Source: Trachelipus rathkii
Lineage: Eukaryota; Arthropoda; Malacostraca; Isopoda; Trachelipodidae
Direction of reading: 5' to 3'
Length of the DNA stretch: 38,653 nucleotides
Assembly: GCA_015478945.1 (NCBI GenBank)
Contig: JABUQX010014222.1
Location: 1-38,653 of the forward strand
The translations under genes and the position numbers were made by a program. Below the pieces are notes generated by a model. It searched no databases. It was not told where the DNA came from and saw nothing but the letters and a program-made list of their open reading frames with translations. This document shows positions 23,450-33,370 of this stretch, piece after piece (position 1 is the first letter of the stretch; the number at the start of each line of letters is the position of its first letter).

Positions 23450-23960
23450 TAAGCACTTCAAAACATTATGCTTATCATCATACAATGCATTAAGGTTTCT
23501 GTATCTTTCATTTCTTTCATACTTAATATTCGGTTCATATTACTGAACGATCTTTTAACCGAGGCTATCATTACAGGGAATGACAAGAAAGATTTCACAG
23601 AGCTTTTGTAACCCTGCATTATCCCCATTTGGTCCTGTTTCCAATATTTTTGAGAATATGTTTTCATCTGCTTTAAATATTTTGCTGAGCATGGAATTGA
23701 TATAAAAAATGAAGGGTTTCAGGTCAGCTAGTACACCTTCCGTATTAAACATTGGAAATTGTCAGCACTTTTTAACTTCAATATCCGGTAAATTAGTTAA
23801 TGACTGACGTCTCAAAGCGACTAGTAAATATCATTATATCAATTGATTTATTGTTGAACCTTTCTTCAATTTCGTTACATTATCGCAGTATATTTTCATC
23901 CCTTTAAATGCATTTTTCATTTTTCATCAGCAATCAGGCGCACTTCTGATACTCCTCCAT
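23450..23960 (-). pseudogene. hAT transposase C-terminal (dimerisation) fragment
   Basis: On the - strand one frame gives CEIFLVIP and the neighbouring frame gives FPVMIASVKRSFSNMNRIL followed by METLMHC-like leucine/methionine-rich residues (shown between 23458 and 23660). This is the hAT C-terminal dimerisation motif, in which IPVTxASxERSFSxLxxIK is followed by helices ending LxxLAxLxIE. The match changes frame around 23555-23580, so the copy is broken. Upstream on the same strand (to about 23960) are further broken frames probably from the same protein. The orientation is opposite to the ZBED5-like remnant at 27590-28270, so this is a separate hAT copy. Confidence 0.7.
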
Positions 23961-24060
23961 TTTTTCACACCGAACGTTTTTTTTGTGTCACCATTGACGT
24001 CTCCACACTGATTTGTGAATATTTGAAGGTGCAATTTTGTTCCAGTAATTAGGGATACTT

Positions 24061-24076
24061 TTATATATAGTATATA

Positions 24077-24142
<66 letters not shown>

Positions 24143-24160
24143 GTATATATATATATATTA
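24061..24160. repeat. (TA)n microsatellite
   Basis: A nearly pure TA run of about 100 bases separating the hAT fragment from the RTE-like remnant. Confidence 0.95.
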
Positions 24161-24179
24161 CATCTTACATCTTCTCCCA

Positions 24180-25740
24180 GTAAAGCTCACGAGCCTGTCA
24201 GTGGGCCAACCTCCGTTTCTATTATGACTTACTGATCACGATCCCATCCGTTATCAGCTCATCCATTGCAGGCATCCTGTGTCTCCTTAATGAATCACTG
24301 TGTCTCTCCATCTCCTCCGCGGTCTTCCTCTCGGCCTCACTCCCTCCGGTCTCTACATCCACCTCCTGCTTTCTGGCAACTCTCTCTTCCTGTATCCTCT
24401 CCAGGTGTCCCCACCATCTTAATCTGGCTGCATCCACTTTATTCATCATGGGCTTCACACCCACGCTCTCCCTCACTGTCTGTTTCTCACTCTGTCTCTC
24501 TTCGTCTTTCCAATCACTGTCCTCAACACATTATCATCTCCTGCTGTCTGAATTTACTCTCCTCTCTGTCTATACCCATGTCTCTGCCTCCATACAGCTA
24601 GTAATAGTGTCACCACTCCCTCGTATATTGCTCTCTCACCTCTTTCACTTCATATATATTTATATTTCAAGATGGGTATACTGCTCTGGTTAGTCCCACA
24701 GTTCAATCAATCCTACTTGTAATTTCCTTTGCACACCCTTCTCTTCCAAATGTGCTTCCTGGGTATTTATACTGTCCACATTTTTAATCTCTCTAATGTC
24801 TACCTCCACTATCAACTCTGCCCTCCTCCCTACTCTCTACTATCATTATTTCTGTTTTCTCCACATTCATATATAATCCTAGCTTCTTTCAATTTTTCTG
24901 CGAAACACAGCACCATTTGCCTAAACCTCCCCTCCTCTCCACTCCAACACGCCAAATCATCATGTATACCATGATGTCTCCAGTCAATCTCCCTCTAAAT
25001 TCTCCTTACACCTCTTATTACTGCAGTTCAAATACGTTATAAAACAGTATCATACAACACACCACCCTGGCTTTACCTAGCTGGTAATTTCAAACCATTC
25101 TTTGCTTATATATCTGTCTTTGTAATTTTGTATTTTTGCTATCTGAATATGTACTTCTTACCGTCAAATTCATCTTCAACTTCATAACTCCAGAACTCCA
25201 TAGCTTCTCCCTGGCACAGAATCAATGCTTTCAAATCTAAGGAAGGCGATATATGCCTTCTTGTTGTGTATTCCCATGTCTTTTCCTGTATCATTTTCAA
25301 TGCGAACATTAAATCTTTAGTGCTTCTGCCACCTCTATACAATTTCATACTGCTTCCTTCACCCAATCTTCGGCTCTATTTTTGATCTTAATTTTCAATA
25401 TTCTTCAGAGCAACTGCCATGTGATCCATTGAAGTAGATTCCTTGCAGTGATTCTTTATAATTCCTAGTAGTCTCTTACTCTTATAAATGGAACTATTAT
25501 TGACCTTCCCCAACCTAAATTTTACTCTTCCAATTCTAACACCTAAGTTCAGAAATCCTACATCATGCTTTAGCTCCTCCTCCCTCCTTCAAAAGCAATT
25601 TATATGTATCCCATCTCACCTGTGAGTCTTTCCTTGCTCCTTCATTTTCCTAACGCCTCCACAAATTCCTCCTCCGTTATTCCTCTTCCTCCACTTCCTC
25701 TTCGTTCTCTTCTCTCTCCTCTCTCCTTCCCTTCTCTTCT
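24180..25740 (-). pseudogene. RTE-like non-LTR retrotransposon reverse transcriptase, broken
   Basis: Read on the - strand from 25740 downward, motifs of an RTE-type RT appear in order. EALRKMK-like and KxVN residues lie around 25500-25690. GGRSTKDLMFALKMIQEKTWEY lies at about 25255-25345 (family form FRxGRSTTDxIFALxQxxEK). It is followed by a damaged YIAFxDLEKAFD segment (HISPSLDLKALI). The catalytic box is HDDLACW (DDLA codons 24950-24961), with Tyr-Ala lost. Then come FAEKLKEARI and, near the end, ARLRWWGHLERIQEERVARK (about 24375-24435), the C-terminal motif. Stops and frameshifts throughout show a dead copy. The LINE clade assignment is by motif wording only. Confidence 0.82.
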
Positions 25741-25749
25741 GTAATTCCA

Positions 25750-25753
<4 letters not shown>

Positions 25754-25796
<43 letters not shown>

Positions 25797-25886
25797 GTTA
25801 GTATAGTATATATAGCATATATATATATATATATATACATATAGATATATAGAGGAGAGATATATATATATATATATATATATATG
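25754..25886. repeat. (CA)n-(TA)n compound microsatellite
   Basis: A (CA)n run at about 25754-25779, then TA runs with TAGTTAGTATAG and GAGGAGAG interruptions, ending near 25886. It borders the 5' side of the RTE-like remnant. Confidence 0.94.
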
Positions 25887-26183
25887 AGATCATGAGAAAA
25901 ATAAACACTAATAAATATATATTAATTAAGGCACTCCTTACCTAATAGGACATTTTCCGAAAGAAATTTCTATAGCAATACCCATTTTCTCACAAGTCAG
26001 AATTGAAAACTTTGCTATTTTATGGCCATATCTAGCATGTTTCCATGCATTCTGGCTGATTTGTTTATTATCGCTGTAGGGAGAACATAAGACCTAAAGA
26101 TACTTTGAAAGCTTTTGCTTCTTTGTAATTGCACGGTACAAATTAAACAAAAGATCGATTTTCCGGGGGGGCACTCGAGCTGT
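25887..26183. other. Unassigned sequence
   Basis: No protein or repeat family recognised. A 60-aa - strand frame (26015-26197) has no family resemblance. It is probably part of the hAT element body. Confidence 0.4.
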
Positions 26184-26210
26184 CTCCGGGGGGGCAAAGC
26201 CCCCCCGGAG
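26184..26210. repeat. Perfect G7/C7 hairpin
   Basis: CTCCGGGGGGGC, loop AAA, GCCCCCCCGGAG: a 12-bp perfect stem with a 3-base loop, extremely GC-rich in an AT-rich region. A second CCGGGGGGGC copy at 26163-26172 could pair with the same C7 arm. It has no U tract, so it does not look like a terminator. It may be a subterminal hairpin of the surrounding hAT element. Confidence 0.9.
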
Positions 26211-26429
26211 GTATGCCTGAAAGAAACACTGAGTAAAAGTATAAAAATTTTCTAAAGTTCGCACATGATGGGCAGTTCCCTATTCTAGGATGGAAACTAG
26301 AAACTCTAGATGGAAACTACTCTAGATAATTTCTACTCAGTCACTCTATTAATTGATCCACGGTAGAGGGATGCCAGAACCCAGAAATGATCTGCAATTT
26401 GAAATTAATACACATTACTAGTTTTTCAT

Positions 26430-26529
26430 CACTGGCTGCCAAGAAGGCTTTGTCACTGGCTGTCGAGACGGCTTTGTTATCCACTGGCTGTCGAGAAGGC
26501 TTTGTCACTGGCTGTCGAGAAGGTTATGG
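26430..26529. repeat. 24-bp minisatellite, four copies
   Basis: Units starting CACTGGCTGTCGAGAAGG at 26430, 26454, 26482 and 26506. Each is 24 bases with a few substitutions, and a 4-base insert (TATC) lies between copies 2 and 3. No coding context. Confidence 0.93.
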
Positions 26530-26826
26530 TAGGTGTAAAGTTTAACTGACTACTTTACATTGAGAAAAGGGTTGATTTGATTTCTATTTGATCATCTGTT
26601 CTTATACGAGTCATGCACATTGTTTTTTTTAAAATTGTGACTTTTCCTTGAATGATTGATAATTATTATCTTTGTTTTAATTGTATTTTGTCTTGTAATT
26701 ATATTGTGCATTTGTGTCAGAAAGGTGGGTAATGTTTCAATAACTTAGGTAAATTAAATTTTCTGGCATTATAATGAAATGTTCATATTATTTCTAGTTG
26801 ATTATTACAAGAGTTCTCAGCTTGCA

Positions 26827-27206
26827 ACCATATTATAAATATAAATAAAATTATAGTACTTTAATTCAATGTTATAATTTTCCGACCATCTTGTGCGTTT
26901 GTGTGTGTATGTGTGCAGTGTACCTTCCGCGGGATAATTTCCCGCCATAAAGTAAAACAAAGCATAAAAAAAAATTAGGCATTTTCCTTCAAAATTTAGT
27001 ACCAAGAGAAGAAACTTAAATCATTTTTGATTATAAAAATAAACTTTTGTTATATTCAGTCATAATATATTTGTTTTACTTTTTGGCGGGAAATTTTCCC
27101 GGGAAAGGTACAAGCAAGGAAAACACACATAAAAGATCACTAGATTGTCCAAAAATTATAACATTGGATTGAAATACTATAATTTTAATCATATTTATAC
27201 TATGTT
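26827..27206. repeat. Foldback / MITE-like element, ~380 bp
   Basis: The left arm (about 26827-26965) and right arm (about 27070-27206) are long inverted complements. Shared blocks, in order inward from each end, are ATTATAGTA, CAATGTTATAATTTT, GTGTGT-rich sequence, GTACCTT, CCCG, ATTTCCCGCC and AAAGTAAAACAAA. The spacer is about 100 bases with no ORF. This is a non-autonomous foldback DNA element, probably nested in the hAT. It is unrelated in sequence to the foldback at 1-264. Confidence 0.85.
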
Positions 27207-27271
27207 ACTATTGAAGTTAAGTTGCAGAAGAAAATCTGCATTTTTCGTCGTAGAATAGTTTTATTCACGGG

Positions 27272-27364
27272 TACATATATATATATATATATATAGTATT
27301 ATATATAATATATATATATTGATATATATTATATATATATATATATATAGTGATATATATATAT

Positions 27365-27408
<44 letters not shown>
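27272..27408. repeat. (TA)n microsatellite
   Basis: TA runs with GTATTATA and GTGATA interruptions, just 5' of the hAT transposase remnant. Confidence 0.94.
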
Positions 27409-27409
<1 letters not shown>

Positions 27410-27589
27410 AGGCTAAAATATTTTCCACGAAGTCTCAAAATGATCTGAGATTGAAAGAGTTTCTTGGATTGCCATATGTACTTGTACAATCGCGAAGGAG
27501 CATCAACAATGATAGGCCATTGATCAGAGTTTTGAGAAAAAATGAATGAGAAGAATCCTAGAGCATGGCGCCTTTGTTGTATGGTTCAT

Positions 27590-28270
27590 AGTTGATATTA
27601 GTTTTGAAGAAATTGTGCACATGGTAAGCACCATCAAGTCAAGTGCCCTAAATAAACGACTGTTCCGCGCACTATGCCAAAGTTGTAGAACTCGTTAAAA
27701 ATTGTTACTCTTACACTTCAAAGTTCGCTGGCTGCCACTGGTAATGGTTGTATCAAGAGCGGAATCACTAAAAGAGGAGCTCTCGGAATTCTTTATATGT
27801 GACAACAAGACAAGAGTAGCGTGAATTTCCAAGAAATTATCAGACAACCAGTGGCTTCAGTGATGTCCTACCTGTACAACTTATTCTTACGTCTAAAACC
27901 ATTAAACTTCTCTCTCGAAGGCGGTTTCATTGCAGTGATTGAATTCATCGATAAACTAAGGTTATATGTGTACATTAAGCTGGGGCTTTGAGAATTGAAG
28001 ATCAAAGATGGAAATCTTAACATGCTTGGACACTTTGGTGAAGCTGTTGATAAAAACAAAGACAGTGAAAACCAGAGTTGGTCACCTTATGCAAACACAT
28101 CAAGCTTCCTGAAATGAGTGTTGCAACTTGCAATCAAAGGTGATTAGAAACCCATTCGCTGTTTATGGGCACCTTCTAGAACATGGTATGCAAGAAAAAT
28201 TATTAGAGTTGGTGAAAGATTCAGTTGCAAAAGGTGCATTGAAATACTTTCCCATACTAGGTTCTAGTCT
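27590..28270 (+). pseudogene. ZBED5/SCAND3-like hAT transposase remnant
   Basis: Spread over three + frames are segments in the order seen in ZBED5/SCAND3-type (Buster-like) hAT proteins. First is NKRLFRALCQS, then LLLHFKVRWLPL with VVSRAESLKEELSEFF (about 27650-27790; family form LLxHTEVRWLSRGxVLxRxxELxxEL). Next come FLRLKPLNFSLEGG and FIDKLRLY (about 27880-27970; family form LNxLNLSLQG then KIxAFxxKL). Last come VIRNPFAV and EKLLELVKDS (about 28140-28230; family form WIRNPF then EQLLEL). Stops and frameshifts in every frame make it inactive. The C-terminal dimerisation motif is not seen on this strand. It lies 0.4 kb from the right hAT terminus, in line with being the transposase of the bracketing element. 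Confidence 0.78.
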
Positions 28271-28662
28271 AAAATGAATGGTGTACCCTGTTGTGTCCCA
28301 TTCTGTTCTAAGCTCTGGTACTTATTACGTGAGCAATGATTTTCAGCGCTTTTGAATACGAAAACTAAAGATCTAGCATGATTAAAATGGAGCATAAGAT
28401 TTGAGTATGTGTTTTTAATACTACTACTAGAATTAAAAACAAGCTTGCATAAAACATGCACATCTTGACATTAAAGTTTAATGCTGGTTGGTTTGGTTGT
28501 GATGCTAGTGTTTAGCTGTTCAATAGTCATTACAATCTGAGCTATTTAATATTCATTGAGATACAATTGTATATTAAATTAGTTTTAGTATATCACCATT
28601 CTGTATTCATGTCATGTTAAAGGGGTACGAGACAAGGATCTATGGGGCACTTAATGGGAAAA

Positions 28663-28678
28663 AGTTTGAGAACCCTGG
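28663..28678 (-). repeat. Right terminal inverted repeat, hAT type
   Basis: AGTTTGAGAACCCTGG, the exact reverse complement of 20247-20262. About 130 bases further on is the acceptor of the next UT exon. Confidence 0.75.
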
Positions 28679-28807
28679 ATTTAAATAGTAGATTAGCCAT
28701 ACGAGAACTTCCTAAATAGGAATTGAATGTATAGTTTTTTTTTAAAAATTAATAAACAAAAGTCCTTGACTAATTCATAATTTTTTTTTTTGTTTTTTTT
28801 TTTGCAG

Positions 28808-28960
28808 ACGAGTATACCGGTCTTCTCTTATCCTTTCAATGTAGCTATTATGCTTATTTTAGCCATAAGTCTTAGACGAGAATCAGCCCTTCGGTTTGTG
28901 GAAAATAGAACCTTTCCAGAAGAACATTTTTTAAAGCATTATGAATTTTTTGGAAACACC
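28808..28960 (+). CDS. Urea transporter exon: second LPxLTxPF motif and C-terminal segment
   Basis: The exon follows a long T tract and TTTGCAG and ends ACC|GTAAGT. It has exactly 51 open codons and phase 0 at both ends. TSIPVFSYPFNVAIMLILA matches the second-repeat pore signature and last membrane helix of UTs (LPxxTxPFxxxxxxFL). It is followed by NRTFPEEHFLKHY, matching the cytoplasmic tail pattern KVTYPEENxxFY. Its phase agrees with the expected end of the exon at 19830-19999. A donor follows, so at least one more exon carrying the stop codon lies downstream and was not found. The exon shows no sign of decay, which argues for a live or recently live gene. Confidence 0.85.
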
Positions 28961-31900
28961 GTAAGTTAATTTACAATTTATTAGATGTTATTTTTGTTAA
29001 TTGGTTAGAGCTATGACTCAAATTATGAAGAGTTTCTTGAACCCAAAACAAAAATAATATCATTTGTGGTTAATTCACTGTCATTGCCGTAACAGATTTG
29101 ATATATCAAATCGAATTTTGATAGATTTACCAATTTATATTGATTAAAATATATTTTCTTATATACTTGAGCATGTTACTAAGGCTGGATCAAATTAATT
29201 AGTCTATATGCACAAGTTCTTATTATGCAGTAAGTAGATTTTTTTTTGGCTGTTTTTTTTTCCTCGTCAAAATTATTAATTATGCCTTTCATTCTGTTAT
29301 AGATGTTACATTTTTAATGGAACTTTTCTTTTTTCCGTTTTATTTTTTTTTAATATAGACTTCACTTCAGCATTTAGATTTCTCCACATATTTTCATCTT
29401 TGCACACTAAATGAATTTAATTTTAGGTTTGCTTTTGATATAGATTGCCACTGAATCATTACTTATTACGTTTGTCCAGAACTTCACATTCTTTCATAAA
29501 GTACAATCTTGATTAAAATGACATTATGGAATAATGCACATTCTTTCATAGAGAACAATCTTGATTAAAATGAACTAATTAGGAATAAGAAACATTAATT
29601 TTCCAAATTATTTATTAAATACCTATCACTAGAAACTGAAATATAAGGCCTATCTAATTTCTCCTTTCAATGATATAATAAGTAAGTTCGAAAATAGGCA
29701 TTGTGCAACCTCGGTATAAGGCTTATTTTTGGTTATTTTTGTACGCAAGGACATAGATATTTTTTTGACTATTATATAGTTGGAGATATTAAAGTTGCCC
29801 CTGGTCTATGAGCTTTTTATGTAGCTCTCTACATTGAACTGCAGTTTTCCTTTTTACCCTGCTGTCAGCATCATTGTTCTTATCATTAGGGGGTGGAAAC
29901 TGGTTTCTGGAGATTTTCATGAATTTGGTATGCTTATTTATTTAATTAAATTATGTTTGTTGTCGGGTTATATTTTCTTGGTTAGGTTTTTTAATTTTTA
30001 GAGAAACATTTTTTCCTAAATGTATTTATTATTTTATTTTTGTACTGTTCCCAACGAATGCCTGTAAAAGATGGTTTTTAAAGGAAAATTTTTTTTTTTC
30101 CTCTTTAATGGCAACTTCAACTCCAAGTGATGTGGTGTGTTCTTTTTTATATTTATCTTGCTGGTTAGTGGAAGATATTTAGGTTTGGCTACGAATTCAT
30201 AATAGTACATCCTCAAATTAGATTTCCTTTTTGTATTTTGTGAAACAGTCAAATTCCTGATCCTGATCAGGTTACAAGGAGACCAATCAGTATCTGATGA
30301 TCTATCATATGAAATAATGAAGAAAAACAGAGCTGGAAACTCATTCCTTCAGCAATATCTCCGAGTGTTTATTGCAATGGGAATATTTGGATCATAGGGT
30401 TTTTCTTAATATTGGTTAAATGCTACCTGTTTTATTTATAAGATATTTTTGTTCCTTACTTAATAGAAAATACCTCAAATACTGTCTTAATAATTTATTT
30501 ATTTTTTCCTTAAGCAACAACTATAATGAGTATTTAGTGGATTCAGATGGAAGTTTAGTTATTTAGCTTAGCTACCAGTGCAAAAATTATTAAAAATTGT
30601 TTATATATTGATGATGGTAGAATTTAAAAATTACATTGAACTCTCACTAAATAAGAAGCTTTTGGAGTTTTCCACCACCAACGGGGCGCTGGTAAGGAAG
30701 CTAAAAAGTTTTTTTAAGGAAAGGATTTTAGTTCTAACACAACTTAAACAGTATGGAAAAATTTAGTGATTTGGTGAACTTCACACTTCTATGGTATATC
30801 TACGCGAGAGTTTGGTAAATAATATTTTAAACATCTACTTTCATTAGTGGAGTTTGCTGTGCTGATTTTTTAATTAATTTATTGAGTCGAGCGGTGGAAG
30901 AGCTTATCTATTACAAACTATTACAGGCTCCGGTACGCTGGATTCTATCAGTAAGCAATTATTAAGAACCTGAAGGTGGATTCGCTAGGAATAATACTAA
31001 CAATGTTTGCTCAAAACAATGAAACTTAGAAAGGCAGGAGCAGAAATAGACTAGAATGGGAAACTGCGAGGTTACTTATGGCTTTGGTTAGTCTTATCTT
31101 TCCTTCTATTTTATTTTAATTGATGGCTCAAGTAAGTAATATAGGTTTAAGCTTAGTGTTTAAGTGATTTAGTCACTGAATGTTTGAGTCTCACTTGATG
31201 ATATAGTCCTGATCAGAGATACAAGTTAGCTATTTGTCTCTTTTCATAAAATACAGTATTAAGTTGATATTTTCTAATACTTGAATGATAGGTCTCAGGT
31301 AATATGATTGTAGAGTTACTCTAGAGAACTCATTTCTCATAACCTAATGGACAATTTATGAGTATATATGATTATAACTTCTAACTAGATTTGTACAATA
31401 AGAGTTGCTGATTAATTTTGATTAGAATTTTCTAGTATACCATGCTTAAATATAACATATTCTATGCAGATCTTCTACTGTTTTTTCTTAACTACTGAAT
31501 TTATGCTGTTGGAATCTAAACTCTTTTTTTATCACTTGGAGGAGTTAGAAGCTTAGGAGATATGATAGTTGCCCTGCATGTTTCATTTATTTTTACATGT
31601 TATTGAAGAAAAATTTTAATTTTGTAATATACACGCCATTTTGTGAAAATGAACTTTTTACTATTAGTGTCAATGGGATAATGGATGTTTACTATTTGAT
31701 TAAAAGAATAAAAAATACAACTCCTAAGTTTTCAGAGAGTAATACTTTTCTGTAAAAATTAAAAACTCTTCTACTAACTCAGCTATGATAAAACAAATTA
31801 TACGCGACAATTCATTATCATAGAGCATAAAAAGATTAAGTTTATGTAGTGTAATAACAAGATAACACCATTATGTACTCTTATTTTTAGTGAGGCGGTT

Positions 31901-33370
31901 ATTTCAATAGAATAACTTTCCGCCTCTATGATTTTGAGAAATTATTACATTATGATTGATATTGTGCTCGGTATAAAGAAAGAGTAATAAAAGGAAAGAT
32001 GCAGTTCAATGTGACTTATATGTCAAAGATACAGTAACACATTTAGACAAATATGGGCTCAGTTAAAAGTCTCTATGGAAAGGAGAAACAAATGTATGAG
32101 ATATATCCTATATTCTTTACTCATATATGTAATTATGAGTCATGAATTATTAAATTATGAATGAGTGTCCTTGTTTTTAATTCATAGAAAATAGAGTGCT
32201 CCATATAATTTTCGTAAGTATAAAATTCAAATGTGAAGAATAAATTTGGTTTTCCAATTTATTTTACATAAATAACTTATCTAATTTACATAAGGGTAAC
32301 AAATTAGAATTACGCAATATTAATGAAGGTTATGAATATTTTATTAAAACATTTTTATAAATGTGTCTTATCCTTCCATAGATTGTCAAAACTATATATT
32401 TGAGTGATTTTATATTGGAATCAGGTTGATTTTTAAACTCCTTATCATTAATTGTTTGTTATATAATATAATGGGTTCATATATATAATGTGTAATTTTT
32501 TAATAGAAAAACCTTATATGAACACATCGGGTTTAACATAATCACTAGGATTCTGAGATCCTTACGTGAGGGAAGGTTATGGTGGTTTTTAACATGTCGT
32601 GTTTAAGTAATTCAGCTGAATTTATTTATAATGGTCTTTTTTTTTCTATTTTGTTTAATTTCTTAACTTTTATTTTATTAATCAATTTCAATGTTACCAT
32701 TGAATCAGTATATAAATGTAATTTCATTTATTTTTAAAGGTGTGAAGTATTAGTTAAATTGTCAAACATTTATATTAGTACATATGTCTCCAAATTTTAC
32801 CGGCAAATCAGTTAGACCTGGAATTAGATTCTGTTAGTAATTTTTGTCTTGAAACATTAAATTTATTTACTTTGCACCCAAAAACTGCAGCTCACTACTA
32901 TTTGTACTTTTGTAAATCAAGACCTACATAAATGTCTTTATAAGGTAGTAAAGTGCCTATAAATATTTCAAATAAGCAGAAGGCTAAATCCGCATGATAT
33001 TTTGTTAGTTCTGAGTTTTTACTCTTTATTATATTGTGAGCATACTTATTTATATTGTTTAGTAATTAATATGTAATTTTTTGTCGCGAAGTTACATCTT
33101 TGTTATTTTGTAGTTTATGTAAAAAAAGTTTAGCCCTGTTTTTCCAGAGAGTTCAATATTTAGTGGGTCAAATAGACCATTTATAGTAGATAAAATAGAT
33201 CTCAAAGTGTTGTGGCTTCTGGGTCATTTCATTTTTTATTATATAAGGTATATTATGAGTATCCATAAATCATTCTAATAGTTTTAATGTGATTTATCTT
33301 AATGAGAGCTCATCTACAGTAACTAGGTTATTGTCTTAACTCACTATTATAGTTATTTCTTAACGTACTG
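28961..33370. other. AT-rich intron-like or intergenic sequence
   Basis: T-rich, with many short poly-T tracts, and no recognised gene or element apart from the duplication at 29485-29572. The last UT exon(s) may lie here or further on. I see no convincing acceptor plus peptide plus stop. Confidence 0.45.
29485..29572. repeat. 52-bp tandem duplication
   Basis: CACATTCTTTCATAxAGxAC followed by AATCTTGATTAAAATG occurs at 29485-29520 and again at 29537-29572, with 2-3 differences. The period is 52 bases. Confidence 0.88.

Larger units (their letters stand above)
20248..28677. mobile_element. Putative hAT-type element (8.4 kb) with nested insertions
   Basis: The ends are 16-bp perfect inverted repeats: CCAGGGTTCTCAAACT at 20247-20262 and its complement AGTTTGAGAACCCTGG at 28663-28678. 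The core CAGGG..TCTCAAACT is typical of hAT transposon ends. The interval contains a decayed ZBED5/SCAND3-like hAT transposase close to the right end (about 27590-28270), as expected if both belong to one element. Jockey-like and RTE-like remnants, another hAT fragment and several microsatellites make up much of the rest and would be later insertions. The 8-bp flanks (attctaac and gatttaaa) do not form a good target-site duplication. The two termini could therefore belong to different copies. The whole interval lies inside the intron between the UT exons at 19830-19999 and 28808-28960. Confidence 0.55.

Noticed and set aside
24266..24974. Ser/Pro/Leu-rich + strand ORFs
   Set aside because: They are antisense to the RTE-like reverse transcriptase on the - strand.
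26184..26210. G7/C7 hairpin as a transcription terminator
   Set aside because: Eukaryotic context and no following T tract.
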